A stretch of DNA of 64,000 bases, taken from positions 2,970,501-3,034,500 of the forward strand of contig NZ_CP121471.1 in the NCBI RefSeq assembly GCF_033954835.1, in the 5' to 3' direction. Numbering within the stretch: the first letter of the stretch is position 1; each line of letters begins with the position of its first letter. The notes beneath the pieces were generated by a model. That model was not told the DNA's origin and did not search any database. It saw only the letters and a list, made by a program, of their open reading frames with translations. The position numbers were made by a program, and so were the translations under genes. This document shows positions 45,429 through 55,016 of the stretch, in pieces. The stretch is from Thiorhodovibrio frisius (GTDB lineage Bacteria; Pseudomonadota; Gammaproteobacteria; Chromatiales; Chromatiaceae).

Positions 45429-46370
45429 ATGCCTTCATCCCACCCTCCCCTGCTGTTTGCCGGCACGCCGGAATTCGCCGTGCCTGCGCTCAAGGCCCTG
45501 CTTGCCGCTGGCTATCCGATCGCAGCGGTTTACACCCAACCCGACCGCCCCGCCGGGCGCGGGCGCAAGCCGCAGCCAAGCCCCGTCAAGCAAGCGGCGC
45601 TCGATGCCGGGCTGGCTGTTGAACAGCCTGAAACACTCAAAGATCAAGCCGTACGCGAGCGCCTGAGCGACTATGGCGCACAGCTGATGGTAGTGATTGC
45701 CTATGGGCTGCTGCTGCCGTCCGCCGTCCTTGCCGCACCCAGACTCGGCTGCCTGAACATCCACGCCTCCCTGCTGCCGCGCTGGCGCGGGGCCGCGCCC
45801 ATCCAGCGCGCCATTCTCGCTGGCGACAGCCGGACCGGGGTGGAGCTAATGCAGATGGAGCGGGGGCTAGATACAGGTCCCATCTTCGCGCGACGGGAGA
45901 CCGACATTGGCCCCACGGAGACCGGTCGCAGTCTGCATGACCGTCTCGCCACCCTGGGTGCCGAACTCCTGATTGACACCCTGCCAGCAATTCTTGCCGA
46001 GCAGATTGTGCCCCAACCCCAACCGCAAGAAGGCGCCTGCTACGCGCACAAGCTCACCAAGGACGAGGCGCTGATCGACTGGACCCAGAGCGCGGCGGAA
46101 ATCGACCGCCGCATTCGCGCATTCAACCCCTGGCCAGTCGCCCAGACCCAGCTGGGTGAAGAGACCATCCGGCTGTGGGCCGCCGCGCCAGACGCGCACA
46201 ACAGCCCAGAGCCCCCCGGCGCCGTCCTGAGTGCCGACAAGTCCGGCATTCTGGTGGCGACTGGCGACGGCGCCCTGCGCATCGGCGAACTCCAGCCGCC
46301 AGGCAAGCGCGCGATGTCGGCGGCCGATTTTCTCAATGCCAGGCAGATCCATGGCGCACGCTTTGGCTAA
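45429..46370 (+). CDS. fmt: Methionyl-tRNA formyltransferase
   Basis: ATG 45429 starts PLLFAGTPEFAVPALKALL, the conserved N-terminus; upstream codons belong to the def region. 313 residues. Signatures: YTQPDRPAGRGRK, NIHASLLPRWRGAAPIQRAI with the catalytic-type Asn/His, and QMERGLDTGPIFAR. The C-terminal beta-barrel contains LTKDEALIDW and IRAFNPWP. It formylates initiator Met-tRNA. Its end overlaps rsmB by 20 bp. Confidence 0.96.
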   Translation: MPSSHPPLLFAGTPEFAVPALKALLAAGYPIAAVYTQPDRPAGRGRKPQPSPVKQAALDAGLAVEQPETLKDQAVRERLSDYGAQLMVVIAYGLLLPSAVLAAPRLGCLNIHASLLPRWRGAAPIQRAILAGDSRTGVELMQMERGLDTGPIFARRETDIGPTETGRSLHDRLATLGAELLIDTLPAILAEQIVPQPQPQEGACYAHKLTKDEALIDWTQSAAEIDRRIRAFNPWPVAQTQLGEETIRLWAAAPDAHNSPEPPGAVLSADKSGILVATGDGALRIGELQPPGKRAMSAADFLNARQIHGARFG

Positions 46371-47748
46371 CCCAACCAGCACGAGCGCTCATCCCCGTCG
46401 TCGCCACCAGGCCCCTCCCACAGCCGAGCCAGGCGCAGCCGTGCGCGCCGCTGCGGCTCGGGTGTTGACCCAGGTGCTGGAACAGGGTCGCTCGCTAACA
46501 GCCGCGTTGGCGCCCCATGGCGAGGACGCATCCGCCAAGACGCAACTCCCTGCGCGCGACCTGCCGCTGCTGCGGGAACTCTGCTTTGGCGTCCTGCGCA
46601 GCCTGCCGCGCCTCGACGCCCTGAGCGATTGCCTCCTGCAACGCCCGCTGAAAGCGCGCGATCAAGACTTGCGCTGCCTACTGCGCATTGGGCTCTATCA
46701 GCTCGATGCCCTCGCGCTGCCCGAGCATGCCGCAGTGGCGGCAACCGTTGGGGCCAGCGCCAACCTGGACAAACCCTGGGCGCGCGGACTCCTCAACGCC
46801 ACCCTGAGGCGCTTTGTGCGTGAACGCGCCGAACTTTGCGCAAGTATCGAACAAGACGAAGCAGCCCGCACCCTCTTCCCACCCTGGCTGCTCGCGCGCC
46901 TGCAAACCGCCTGGCCCGAACACTGGCAACAGCTCATCGCGGCCAGCAACGAAAGGGCACCGATGTTCTTGCGCGTGAACCGCCTGCGAATTGCGCAAGA
47001 CGCCTACCGCGAGCAACTCCATACCGCCGGCATTGATGCCTCACCGCTGGCCGACTGCCCGGACGGACTCCAACTGCACGCCCCCATGCCCGTCAGCCAG
47101 CTGCCCGGTTATCGGGACGGACTGGTGTCAGTGCAGGATGCCGGAGCCCAGCATGCAGCAGCCCTGCTTGGTGCCGAACCCGGCCAGAGAGTGCTGGACG
47201 CCTGCGCCGCACCTGGCAACAAAACCGCACACCTGCAAGAACTAGCCGGCAACCAGCTCAAGCTCTGGGCACTGGACCATGACAGCTCCCGCCTGCAAAG
47301 CCTGGCCACCAACCTCGCCCGCCTGAAGCTGCATGCCGAAATCCACCAAGCCGACGCCACCCAGCCGCGTGGCGACTGGGCCGAACAAGACTATGATCGG
47401 ATTCTGCTCGACGCACCCTGCTCTGGCACCGGGGTCATTCGCCGCCATCCGGACATCAAGTGGCTCAGGCGCGATCAAGATATTGCCGCACTGGCCGACA
47501 CCCAGGCGCGGCTGCTTGATGCCCTCTGGCCCCTGATCAGGCCCCGGGGGGAAATGCTATACGTGACATGCTCCCTGTTACCGGAGGAAAATACGCAACA
47601 GATCGCTGCCTTTCTGGCGCGACATCCCGACGCCCGGGAAGCCAGAATCCCGGTCGACTTGGGACTGGAGTGCCAATATGGTCGCCAACGACTGCCGAGC
47701 GCCCATGGCAGCGACGGTTTCTTCTTCGCCAGACTGGTCAAGGAATGA
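46351..47748 (+). CDS. rsmB: 16S rRNA (cytosine-967-C5)-methyltransferase
   Basis: ATG 46351, inside the end of fmt, is the sensible start; the longer frame to 46231 reads fmt out of frame. About 465 residues: an N-terminal NusB-like helical domain (residues ~25-160) and an S-adenosylmethionine methyltransferase domain with VLDACAAPGNKTAHL, LDAPCSGTGVIRRHPDIKW (catalytic Cys) and YVTCSLLPEEN (second Cys). It methylates C967 of 16S rRNA. It overlaps the DUF4390 gene by ATGA. Confidence 0.95.
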   Translation: MAHALANPTSTSAHPRRRHQAPPTAEPGAAVRAAAARVLTQVLEQGRSLTAALAPHGEDASAKTQLPARDLPLLRELCFGVLRSLPRLDALSDCLLQRPLKARDQDLRCLLRIGLYQLDALALPEHAAVAATVGASANLDKPWARGLLNATLRRFVRERAELCASIEQDEAARTLFPPWLLARLQTAWPEHWQQLIAASNERAPMFLRVNRLRIAQDAYREQLHTAGIDASPLADCPDGLQLHAPMPVSQLPGYRDGLVSVQDAGAQHAAALLGAEPGQRVLDACAAPGNKTAHLQELAGNQLKLWALDHDSSRLQSLATNLARLKLHAEIHQADATQPRGDWAEQDYDRILLDAPCSGTGVIRRHPDIKWLRRDQDIAALADTQARLLDALWPLIRPRGEMLYVTCSLLPEENTQQIAAFLARHPDAREARIPVDLGLECQYGRQRLPSAHGSDGFFFARLVKE

Positions 47749-48386
47749 CAGACACGCACATCCAAACTCATGCCCGCTCGACCGCCCCCCACGCACGGGC
47801 GACCAAATACCAGAGCACGGCGCCACGGCGGCTGAGCGCTGGTCTGCTTACTCTGCTGAGCATGGTTTTCCTCGTCAGCATAGCCACCCCAGCCAGCGCT
47901 GACTTCAAGGTGATGGACGCGAGCACCCGTCTCGAGGACGGGCACTTCATGCTCAATAGCCGCATTAACTATGGGTTTAGCGCCAAGGCGCTCGAAGCGC
48001 TCGATAACGGCGTGCCCCTAACACTTCTCGTACACATCCGGGTGCGGCCCGTCAAATCCTGGGTCTGGACGCCAAGTCTGGTGGATCAGTCCTTCCGCTA
48101 CCGCATCCGTTACAAGCCGCTGTCAGACTCCTATCTGGTCACGCAACTCCCCGGCACCGGAGGGCGCAGCTATGTCAGCCGCGATGCCGCCATTAATGCG
48201 CTCGGCGACATCCGCGACCTGCATCTGCTCGACCGCGACCACCTCGAGCCCGACACCAGCTACCAGGTGCAAATCCGCGTCTCGCTCGATATCGAACAGC
48301 TGCCGCTGCCACTGCGGCCCACCGCCTACCTGCATCCAGCCTGGAAACAAGCCAGCGACTGGACGAACTGGCCGCTCAAGCCCTGA
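47745..48386 (+). CDS. DUF4390 exported protein
   Basis: ATG 47745 overlaps the rsmB stop (ATGA) and gives 213 residues. An export signal (SAGLLTLLSMVFLVSIATPASA) is followed by a beta-rich domain with GHFMLNSRINYGFS, YRIRYKPLSDSYLV and ALGDIRDLHLLDRDHL. This family is found directly upstream of ntrYX-like sensor genes in gammaproteobacteria, as here. A periplasmic partner of the sensor is plausible but unproven. Confidence 0.86.
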   Translation: MTDTHIQTHARSTAPHARATKYQSTAPRRLSAGLLTLLSMVFLVSIATPASADFKVMDASTRLEDGHFMLNSRINYGFSAKALEALDNGVPLTLLVHIRVRPVKSWVWTPSLVDQSFRYRIRYKPLSDSYLVTQLPGTGGRSYVSRDAAINALGDIRDLHLLDRDHLEPDTSYQVQIRVSLDIEQLPLPLRPTAYLHPAWKQASDWTNWPLKP

Positions 48387-48448
48387 GCTGGCCAGGCATC
48401 GGCCCAACATCCGCCAGATATCTGAAAGTCATCAGCCAAATTCCGCCA

Positions 48449-50776
48449 ATGGCCCGCAAACGCCCGCGTCTGATCAACATCGGCACCATTGGTATCGGCG
48501 CCCTGCTGCTGGTGCTGCTGGTCGCGCTCGACCTGATGAGCAACGCGGTGCAGAACTCCGAGAGCCTGAGCCGCATCTTCGTACCCTTGCTCTTTCTGGT
48601 GCTGATCGGGCTCATGGTGCTGGCGGTCACCGTGGTGGTCAGCATCATCCGCTTGACCGGACGCTACCGCCGCCAGGCCGCCGGCTCGCGTCTGACCGGT
48701 CGCATGCTGGCATTGTTCGCGCTGATCTCGCTGTTGCCCGTCGGTGTGGTCTATTACTACTCGCTTGGCTTTCTGCTGCGCGGCATCGATAGCTGGTTCG
48801 ACGTCGAAATCGATCAGGCGATGGAAAACGCCCTGACGCTCAATCAGGCCTCGCTCGATCTCAACCAACGGGTGATGATGCGCTATGCCTCGCAGTTGCT
48901 CGCCGGCATCGAGGACCGCTCAACCACGGCACTAACGCTGACCCTCGGGCAGTTACGCCGCCAGGCGGGCGCTCAGGAGCTGACCTTGTTCAGCAACTCC
49001 GGCGAAGTCATGGGCACAGCAAGCGATGACCCACTTCAGCTTGTACCCAATCAACCCGAGCGCAAACTCATGCAGAGCGTGCGCGGTGGCGAAGATTACG
49101 TCGGACTCGAAACAACCGACAATAATCAGCTGCAAGTGCGGGTGCTGGTCAACGATCCACGCGCGCGACCCCTGATTCTGCAGGCCATCTTTCCCACCTC
49201 CGCGCGCATCAGTGAACTGGCCGCGCAGCTCGAGGATGCCTACAACCGCTACACCGAACTATCGTACCTGCGCCAGTCGCTGAAGTTCAGCTTCTTGCTG
49301 ACACTTTCCATGGTGTTGATTTTCGGCCTGATGGCTGCGCTTCTGGCCGCCTTTCGCACCGCGCAGCGCCTGGTCGCGCCCATCGCCGATATTGCGCGCG
49401 GCACCCGAGCAGTGGCCTCGGGCGATTACGATCAGCAACTCCCGCTGCCAACGCACGATGACGAGCTCGCCTTTCTGGTGTCATCCTTCAATGCGATGAC
49501 CAGACGGGTTGCGCAGGCACGCGATGAAGCCGCCCGCAGCCAACAGAAGGTCGAGGAACAACGCGCCTATCTGGAAACCGTCCTCGGGCGCCTATCCTCC
49601 GGCGTGCTGGCCTTCAGCGAGGAACTGCGCCTGACCACCAGCAATCCGGCCGCGCGGCAGATTCTGCGCCTGGAATCACCGCCACAACAAAGCCCATCGC
49701 TCAACGAACTCGAAGCCTGCCACCCGTGGCTCAGCCACTGGGCGGAGACCCTGAGACGCCAGTTCACCAAAACCGCTGACTGGCGCGCCGAGGTGACCCT
49801 GTTCGGCGGCGAGGGCCGCCAGGTGCTAATGTGCCGGGGCAGCCGGCTGCCGGTCTCGGGCACCGAGGCAACCGGCTATGTGCTGGTATTTGACGACATC
49901 ACCGAGCTGATCCGCGCCCAGCGCGACGCCGCCTGGGGCGAGGTCGCGCGGCGCCTGGCCCATGAGATCAAGAACCCGCTCACGCCTATTCAGCTCTCCG
50001 CCGAGCGCCTGCGCCACAAGCTGCTAAAAAAGCTCGATGAGCAGGACGCACGCATTGTCGACCGCTCCACCACCACCATCGTGGCGCAGGTCGAGGCAAT
50101 GAAGGCCATGGTCAATGACTTCAGCAGCTATGCCCGCTCGCCGGAAATCCAGCATCGCCCCTTCGAGATCGATGCCCTGATTCGCGACGTGCTTGAGCTT
50201 TACCGCGGCGGGCCAGTGCGCGTCCAGGCCGATCTCAAGGCCGGGAAGGCGTGCATCCGTGGCGACTCAAAACGTCTTCGCCAGGTGATCCATAATCTCA
50301 TTAAAAATGCCATTGAGGCGTTGGAGAATACTCCTAACGCCGAGGTCACAATCCGCTCGAGCTTGAGCACCGGCATCGACATCCCGGCAGTGGTCATGGA
50401 TGTGGAGGACAATGGTGCCGGCTTCGACGCAAAACTGCTGCAAAACGCCTTCGAGCCCTATGTCACCAGCAAGACCAAAGGCACTGGCCTGGGGCTTGCC
50501 ATTGTGAAAAAGATCATTGAGGAGCACAGCGGTATCATTGCTGCGCAGAACACCGAGCATGGCGCGCGCATCCGTGCCCAACTGCCCCTGTGGCAAGCGC
50601 CTGATCAGGCGCCTGATCAGGCACCAGGTCAAGCGCCAGATCAAGCAAAAGAACAGGTAACAGGTCAAGAATCAGGCCAAATTGCAGATCAGGAATCCGC
50701 CCAACAATCCACCCTAGCCCCCGATCCACCCGCTCCACCCGGGGCCAAGCCGCCAGAGTCCGCTGAAACATCATGA
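48449..50776 (+). CDS. ntrY: NtrY-like sensor histidine kinase
   Basis: An inner-membrane protein of 775 residues: membrane helices near residues 12-30, 45-70 and 85-110, a periplasmic region, another helix (~275-300), a HAMP linker, a PAS region (~360-470), and the kinase core with the phospho-acceptor His at 505 in RRLAHEIKNPLTPIQLSAERL. The ATPase has HNLIKNAIEAL (N box), DNGAGF and GTGLGLAIVKKI. The C-terminal ~60 residues are a low-complexity tail of tandem Gln-Ala-Pro-Asp units that is not part of the kinase family. It overlaps ntrX by ATGA, so the pair is a two-component system. Confidence 0.92.
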   Translation: MARKRPRLINIGTIGIGALLLVLLVALDLMSNAVQNSESLSRIFVPLLFLVLIGLMVLAVTVVVSIIRLTGRYRRQAAGSRLTGRMLALFALISLLPVGVVYYYSLGFLLRGIDSWFDVEIDQAMENALTLNQASLDLNQRVMMRYASQLLAGIEDRSTTALTLTLGQLRRQAGAQELTLFSNSGEVMGTASDDPLQLVPNQPERKLMQSVRGGEDYVGLETTDNNQLQVRVLVNDPRARPLILQAIFPTSARISELAAQLEDAYNRYTELSYLRQSLKFSFLLTLSMVLIFGLMAALLAAFRTAQRLVAPIADIARGTRAVASGDYDQQLPLPTHDDELAFLVSSFNAMTRRVAQARDEAARSQQKVEEQRAYLETVLGRLSSGVLAFSEELRLTTSNPAARQILRLESPPQQSPSLNELEACHPWLSHWAETLRRQFTKTADWRAEVTLFGGEGRQVLMCRGSRLPVSGTEATGYVLVFDDITELIRAQRDAAWGEVARRLAHEIKNPLTPIQLSAERLRHKLLKKLDEQDARIVDRSTTTIVAQVEAMKAMVNDFSSYARSPEIQHRPFEIDALIRDVLELYRGGPVRVQADLKAGKACIRGDSKRLRQVIHNLIKNAIEALENTPNAEVTIRSSLSTGIDIPAVVMDVEDNGAGFDAKLLQNAFEPYVTSKTKGTGLGLAIVKKIIEEHSGIIAAQNTEHGARIRAQLPLWQAPDQAPDQAPGQAPDQAKEQVTGQESGQIADQESAQQSTLAPDPPAPPGAKPPESAETS
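50594..50641 (+). repeat. 12-bp tandem repeats inside the ntrY 3' end
   Basis: Four consecutive near-identical 12-mers of the form CARGCGCCTGAT encode repeated Gln-Ala-Pro-Asp/Gly. The unit keeps the reading frame when its copy number changes, so it may vary by slippage. Confidence 0.7.
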
Positions 50777-52143
50777 GCGCGAACCACATCTTTGTCGTCG
50801 ACGACGAGCCCGATATTCGCGAAACCGTCAAGGAAATTCTCGAAGACGAGGGCTTTGTCGTGGTCGGCGCCGAAAATGCCGAGGCCGCCCGCCGCGCGCT
50901 GCGCGAGCGCCGCCCGGACCTGATGCTACTCGACATCTGGATGCCCGATCTCGACGGCATCAGCCTGCTGAAGGAATGGTCCGAGGATGGCGACGGCCTG
51001 CCCTGCCCCATCATCATGATGTCCGGCCATGGCACGGTCGAAACAGCAGTTGAGGCCACCCGACTCGGCGCCTACGACTTTCTGGAAAAGCCCCTGTCCA
51101 TGGCCAAGCTGCTGCTCACCGTCGAGCGCGCGCTTGAGGCCGACAAGCTGGCAAGAGAAAACATCGGCCTGCGCCGACGCACGCCCCTGGTGCATGAGCC
51201 AGTTGGCCGCTCGGCGGTCATGCAACGCCTGCGCGAACAGGTCAAGCGCATCGCCTTGCACGACACCTGGGTGCTGATCACCGGCGAACCCGGCTCCGGG
51301 CGCGAGACCTTCGCGCGCTTTCTGCACTCCCAGAGCGCGCGCAAGGAGCGGCCCTTTGTCGATCTTGGCACCTCCGCCATCGCCCGTGGCAACGCAGCCA
51401 GAGAGCTGTTCGGCAGCGAGGAAAACCAGCGCATCCACTACGGCAGTCTGGAGCAGGCCGCTGGCGGCACCCTGCTGCTTGATGAAGTCGCCGACATGGA
51501 CCTTGAGGCCCAGGGGCAATTGTTCGGCGCGCTTGATACCGGCTCCTTTCTGCGCGTCGCCGGCAGCGAGCCAGTGCCCATCGACGTGCGCATCATCGCC
51601 GCCACCCAGCGGGATCTGAAAGAAGAAGTCCAATCCGGGCACTTTCGCGAGGATCTCTTCTATCACTTAAATGTGGTCCCTCTGCACATTCCACCGCTGC
51701 GCGAGCACCCCGAGGATATCCCCGACTTGCTCAACTATTACGTCGATTACTTCGCCACCCACGAGAAACTCAGCTACCGGCACTTCAGCGTCGGCGCGCA
51801 AAACTTCCTGCGCAATTACCCTTGGCCCGGCAACATCCGCGAGCTGAAAAACCTGGTACAGCGGGTGATGATCCTGGGCGCGGGTGACGAGATCTCCCCA
51901 GGAGAGGTTGAAACCGCCCTCGGCAGCGCCCCCGTGGTGCCGACCCAGCCGCTTGAAGGCATGGTGTCCTTTGACCAGCCGTTACGCCAGGCGCGCGAAC
52001 TGTTCGAGAAAGCCTATCTCGACTACCAACTCGAGAAGCACAATGGCAACGTCAGCAAAATGGCCAAGGAGGCGGGCATGGAACGCACCCATCTTTACCG
52101 CAAGCTGCGCTCGCTCGGCATTGAGATCAAAGAGCGGCGCTGA
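50773..52143 (+). CDS. ntrX: NtrX-like response regulator
   Basis: A protein of 456 residues. Receiver domain: acidic pair at 10-11, phospho-acceptor Asp in LLDIWMPDLDG (about 54), Lys in EKP (about 106). The AAA+ domain has a Walker A of GEPGSGRE (171-178, Arg in place of the usual Lys) and Walker B around GTLLLDEVADM. The GAFTGA loop by which such proteins contact sigma-54 is absent: after ELFG the sequence reads SEENQRIHYGSLEQAAGG. The C-terminal Fis-type helix-turn-helix is GNVSKMAKEAGMERTHLYRKL. It is therefore unlikely to activate sigma-54 in the classical way and may work as a repressor or with sigma-70. Confidence 0.92.
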   Translation: MSANHIFVVDDEPDIRETVKEILEDEGFVVVGAENAEAARRALRERRPDLMLLDIWMPDLDGISLLKEWSEDGDGLPCPIIMMSGHGTVETAVEATRLGAYDFLEKPLSMAKLLLTVERALEADKLARENIGLRRRTPLVHEPVGRSAVMQRLREQVKRIALHDTWVLITGEPGSGRETFARFLHSQSARKERPFVDLGTSAIARGNAARELFGSEENQRIHYGSLEQAAGGTLLLDEVADMDLEAQGQLFGALDTGSFLRVAGSEPVPIDVRIIAATQRDLKEEVQSGHFREDLFYHLNVVPLHIPPLREHPEDIPDLLNYYVDYFATHEKLSYRHFSVGAQNFLRNYPWPGNIRELKNLVQRVMILGAGDEISPGEVETALGSAPVVPTQPLEGMVSFDQPLRQARELFEKAYLDYQLEKHNGNVSKMAKEAGMERTHLYRKLRSLGIEIKERR

Positions 52144-52167
52144 GCCACGAGAGCGGGGACACCCCCT

Positions 52168-53541
52168 ATGAAAATCATTATCCTCGGCGCCGGCCAGGTC
52201 GGCAGCTCAGTCGCCGCCAATCTGGTTAGCGAGGCCAACGACATCACCGTGGTCGACCTCGACCCCATCCGCCTGCGCGAACTCCAGGACCGCTTTGACC
52301 TGCGCACCCTCGAAGGCCACGGCGCCCACCCGGACGTGCTCACGCGCGCCGGGGCCGAAGATGCTGACATGATCATCGCCGTGACCAACAGCGACGAGAC
52401 CAACATGGTCGCCTGTCAGGTAGCCTACACGCTGTTTCACACCCCGACCAAAATCGCCCGCGTGCGCGCGCCAAGCTTTTTGGAGCAAGAGAAACTCTTC
52501 GACGGCAGTGCCTTCCCGATCGATGTGCGCATCAGCCCGGAGCAACTGGTCACCGACTATGTCATGCGCCTGATCGAGCATCCCGGCGCTCTGCAGGTAA
52601 CGGACTTCGCCGAAGGCAGGGTGCGCCTGGTGGCAGTGCGTGCCTACTACGGCGGCCCGCTGGTGGGCCACGAGCTGCGCACCCTGCGCGAACACATGCC
52701 ACACATCGAAAGTCGCGTGGCCGCCATCTACCGCCACGACAGAGCCATCCACCCAGAAGGCGACACCGTGATTGAGGCCGATGACGAGGTCTTTTTCATC
52801 GCCGCGCCCAAGCACATCCGCTCGGTCATGAGCGAACTGCGCCGGCTGGAGAAGCCCTACAAGCGCCTGATCTTCGCCGGCGGCGGCAACATCGGCACCC
52901 GGCTCGCCCGCGCGCTCGAATCCCACTACCGGGTCAAAATTATCGAGCACGACCTCACCCGCTGCCGCCAGATTGCCGAGACCCTCGAGCGCACCATCGT
53001 GCTCCACGGCGATGCGGCGGATGAAGAATTGCTGCTCGAAGAAAACATCGCCGACACCGATGTCTTCTGCGCTGTCACCAACGACGACGAGGCCAATATT
53101 CTCTCCGCCATGCTCGCCAAGCGCCTGGGGGCGCGCAGAGTCATGGCGCTGATCAACCGACCGGCCTATGTCGATCTGGTGCAGAGCGGCCCCATCGATG
53201 TCGCCATCTCTCCACAGCAAGCCACCATCGGCAGCCTACTGCGCCACGTGCGCCGGGGCGACGTGGTCATGGTCCATTCGCTACGCCGCGGCGTGGCTGA
53301 AGGCATCGAAGCCATCGCCCACGGTGATGCCAACTCAAGCAAGGTGGTCGGACGCCCCATCGAGGACATCCGCCTGCCCAAAGGCACCACCATCGGCGCC
53401 GTCGTGCGCGGCAACCATGTTCTCATTGCTCATCACGACCTGATCATCGAATCCGACGACCACGTCATCCTGTTCATCCAGGACCGCCAGCGCGTGCCCG
53501 AGGTCGAAAAGCTTTTTCAGGTTGGCGTCACCTTTTTCTGA
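52168..53541 (+). CDS. trkA: Trk potassium uptake system regulatory protein TrkA
   Basis: A cytoplasmic protein of 457 residues with two RCK (TrkA-N plus TrkA-C) units. The first NAD-binding fold opens with [17 protein letters not shown]; the second starts at about residue 233 with [17 protein letters not shown]. TrkA gates the TrkH/G potassium channel in response to nucleotides. It follows ntrX by 24 bp, the usual place in gammaproteobacteria. Confidence 0.95.
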   Translation: MKIIILGAGQVGSSVAANLVSEANDITVVDLDPIRLRELQDRFDLRTLEGHGAHPDVLTRAGAEDADMIIAVTNSDETNMVACQVAYTLFHTPTKIARVRAPSFLEQEKLFDGSAFPIDVRISPEQLVTDYVMRLIEHPGALQVTDFAEGRVRLVAVRAYYGGPLVGHELRTLREHMPHIESRVAAIYRHDRAIHPEGDTVIEADDEVFFIAAPKHIRSVMSELRRLEKPYKRLIFAGGGNIGTRLARALESHYRVKIIEHDLTRCRQIAETLERTIVLHGDAADEELLLEENIADTDVFCAVTNDDEANILSAMLAKRLGARRVMALINRPAYVDLVQSGPIDVAISPQQATIGSLLRHVRRGDVVMVHSLRRGVAEGIEAIAHGDANSSKVVGRPIEDIRLPKGTTIGAVVRGNHVLIAHHDLIIESDDHVILFIQDRQRVPEVEKLFQVGVTFF

Positions 53542-53732
53542 CTCTGACCCGCTTTCTATCCCACTTCTGGCCCAACTTTTCACCAGGCTTCCGACCCGAC
53601 CACAAGACCGATTCGGCCCTTTGGATTGCTTATCGGGTACAATACCGCTTTTTTTCACCTCATCACTGAACCGGCCCACCGCCCTTTGGGTTCCGGTCAT
53701 TGTCAAACATTCCGGCCGATCACGAGTTCCCC

Positions 53733-55016
53733 ATGCAGACAGCCGCCGAACCCACGCGCCAGCAACTCGCGCAGCGTTACCTGCAAGTGCGCGCCTTCTC
53801 CGAACAGCTTTGCGAACCCCTAGCCATCGAAGACTACGGACTGCAAACTGCGGTAGAAGCCAGCCCGCCAAAATGGCATATCGCGCATGTGTCCTGGTTC
53901 TTTGAGAACTTTTTGCTGCGCCCGCTGCTGCCCGGCTACCAAGTATTCCATTCGCGCTTCGATCATCTGTTCAACTCCTACTATGAACAGACCGAGAGCG
54001 GCTTCTGGCCGCGCGCCAAGCGCGGGCTACTGTCACGACCAACGGTGGCCGAGGTCTACGATTACCGCAAACATGTCGACCACGGCATGCAGCGGCTGAT
54101 CCAAGAGTGCGACGGGGAAGACTGGCGACTCGCGCAGGAGCGCATTCTGATCGGCCTGAACCACGAGCAACAGCATCAAGAACTGCTGCTGACCGACATC
54201 AAGCACCACCTGGCCTTCAACCCGCTGCGCCCGGCCTATCGATCCGACCTCGACACCAGCGCCCCCGAGCAGGCAGTTCCGCTCACCTTCACCGCCATTG
54301 AGGGCGGCATGACGGAACTCGGCGCCACAGGCGCAGGCTTTGCCTACGACAACGAACATCCGCGCCACCCAACCTGGCTCGCGCCCTACCGGCTCGCCGA
54401 CCGGCTGGTCACCAATGGCGAGTATCTGGAATTCATCGCGGATGGCGCCTATGCCAACCCCGCCATCTGGCTGTCCGACGCCTGGGCGGTGATTCGCCAG
54501 CAGGGCTGGCAGGCACCGCTGTATTGGGAGCAAATCGACGGCAGCTGGCACGAGATGACCCTGGCTGGCCTGATCCCGCTGCAACCCGCACTTCCGGTGT
54601 GCCATCTCAGCTACTTCGAGGCCGAAGCCTATGCACGCTGGGCTGGCAAACGCCTGCCAAGCGAGGCCGAATGGGAGCATGCCGCCGCGCAACGCCCAAT
54701 CGAAGGGCTGTTTGTCGACTCCGGGCGCCTGCACCCGCGCGCGGCCAGTGTCGGCGAACTAAGCCAACTCTATGGCGACTGCTGGGAATGGACCGGCTCG
54801 GCCTACCTGCCCTACCCCGGCTATCGCCCGGCCGCCGGTGCCATTGGCGAGTACAACGGCAAGTTCATGTGCAATCAAATGGTCCTGCGCGGCGGCTCCT
54901 GCGCTACCTCGCGCGATCACCTGCGCCCGAGCTACCGCAATTTCTGCTACCCGCATGAGCGCTGGCAGTTCAGCGGGCTGCGCCTGGCCGACGCCATCGA
55001 CGGGGGAGCGGCATGA
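53733..55016 (+). CDS. egtB: EgtB-type ergothioneine biosynthesis sulfoxide synthase
   Basis: ATG 53733 is taken; a TTG 33 bp earlier only extends the N-terminus. About 427 residues. The DinB-like domain has WHIAHVSWFFENFL and NHEQQHQELLLTDIKHH (the HxxxHxE iron site), followed by an FGE-sulfatase domain with AYARWAGKRLPSEAEWEHAA, GDCWEWTGSAY and LRGGSCATSRDH. EgtB joins trimethylhistidine to cysteine or glutathione with O2. A TACAAT -10-like box lies at 53638-53643. It overlaps egtD by ATGA. Confidence 0.92.
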   Translation: MQTAAEPTRQQLAQRYLQVRAFSEQLCEPLAIEDYGLQTAVEASPPKWHIAHVSWFFENFLLRPLLPGYQVFHSRFDHLFNSYYEQTESGFWPRAKRGLLSRPTVAEVYDYRKHVDHGMQRLIQECDGEDWRLAQERILIGLNHEQQHQELLLTDIKHHLAFNPLRPAYRSDLDTSAPEQAVPLTFTAIEGGMTELGATGAGFAYDNEHPRHPTWLAPYRLADRLVTNGEYLEFIADGAYANPAIWLSDAWAVIRQQGWQAPLYWEQIDGSWHEMTLAGLIPLQPALPVCHLSYFEAEAYARWAGKRLPSEAEWEHAAAQRPIEGLFVDSGRLHPRAASVGELSQLYGDCWEWTGSAYLPYPGYRPAAGAIGEYNGKFMCNQMVLRGGSCATSRDHLRPSYRNFCYPHERWQFSGLRLADAIDGGAA

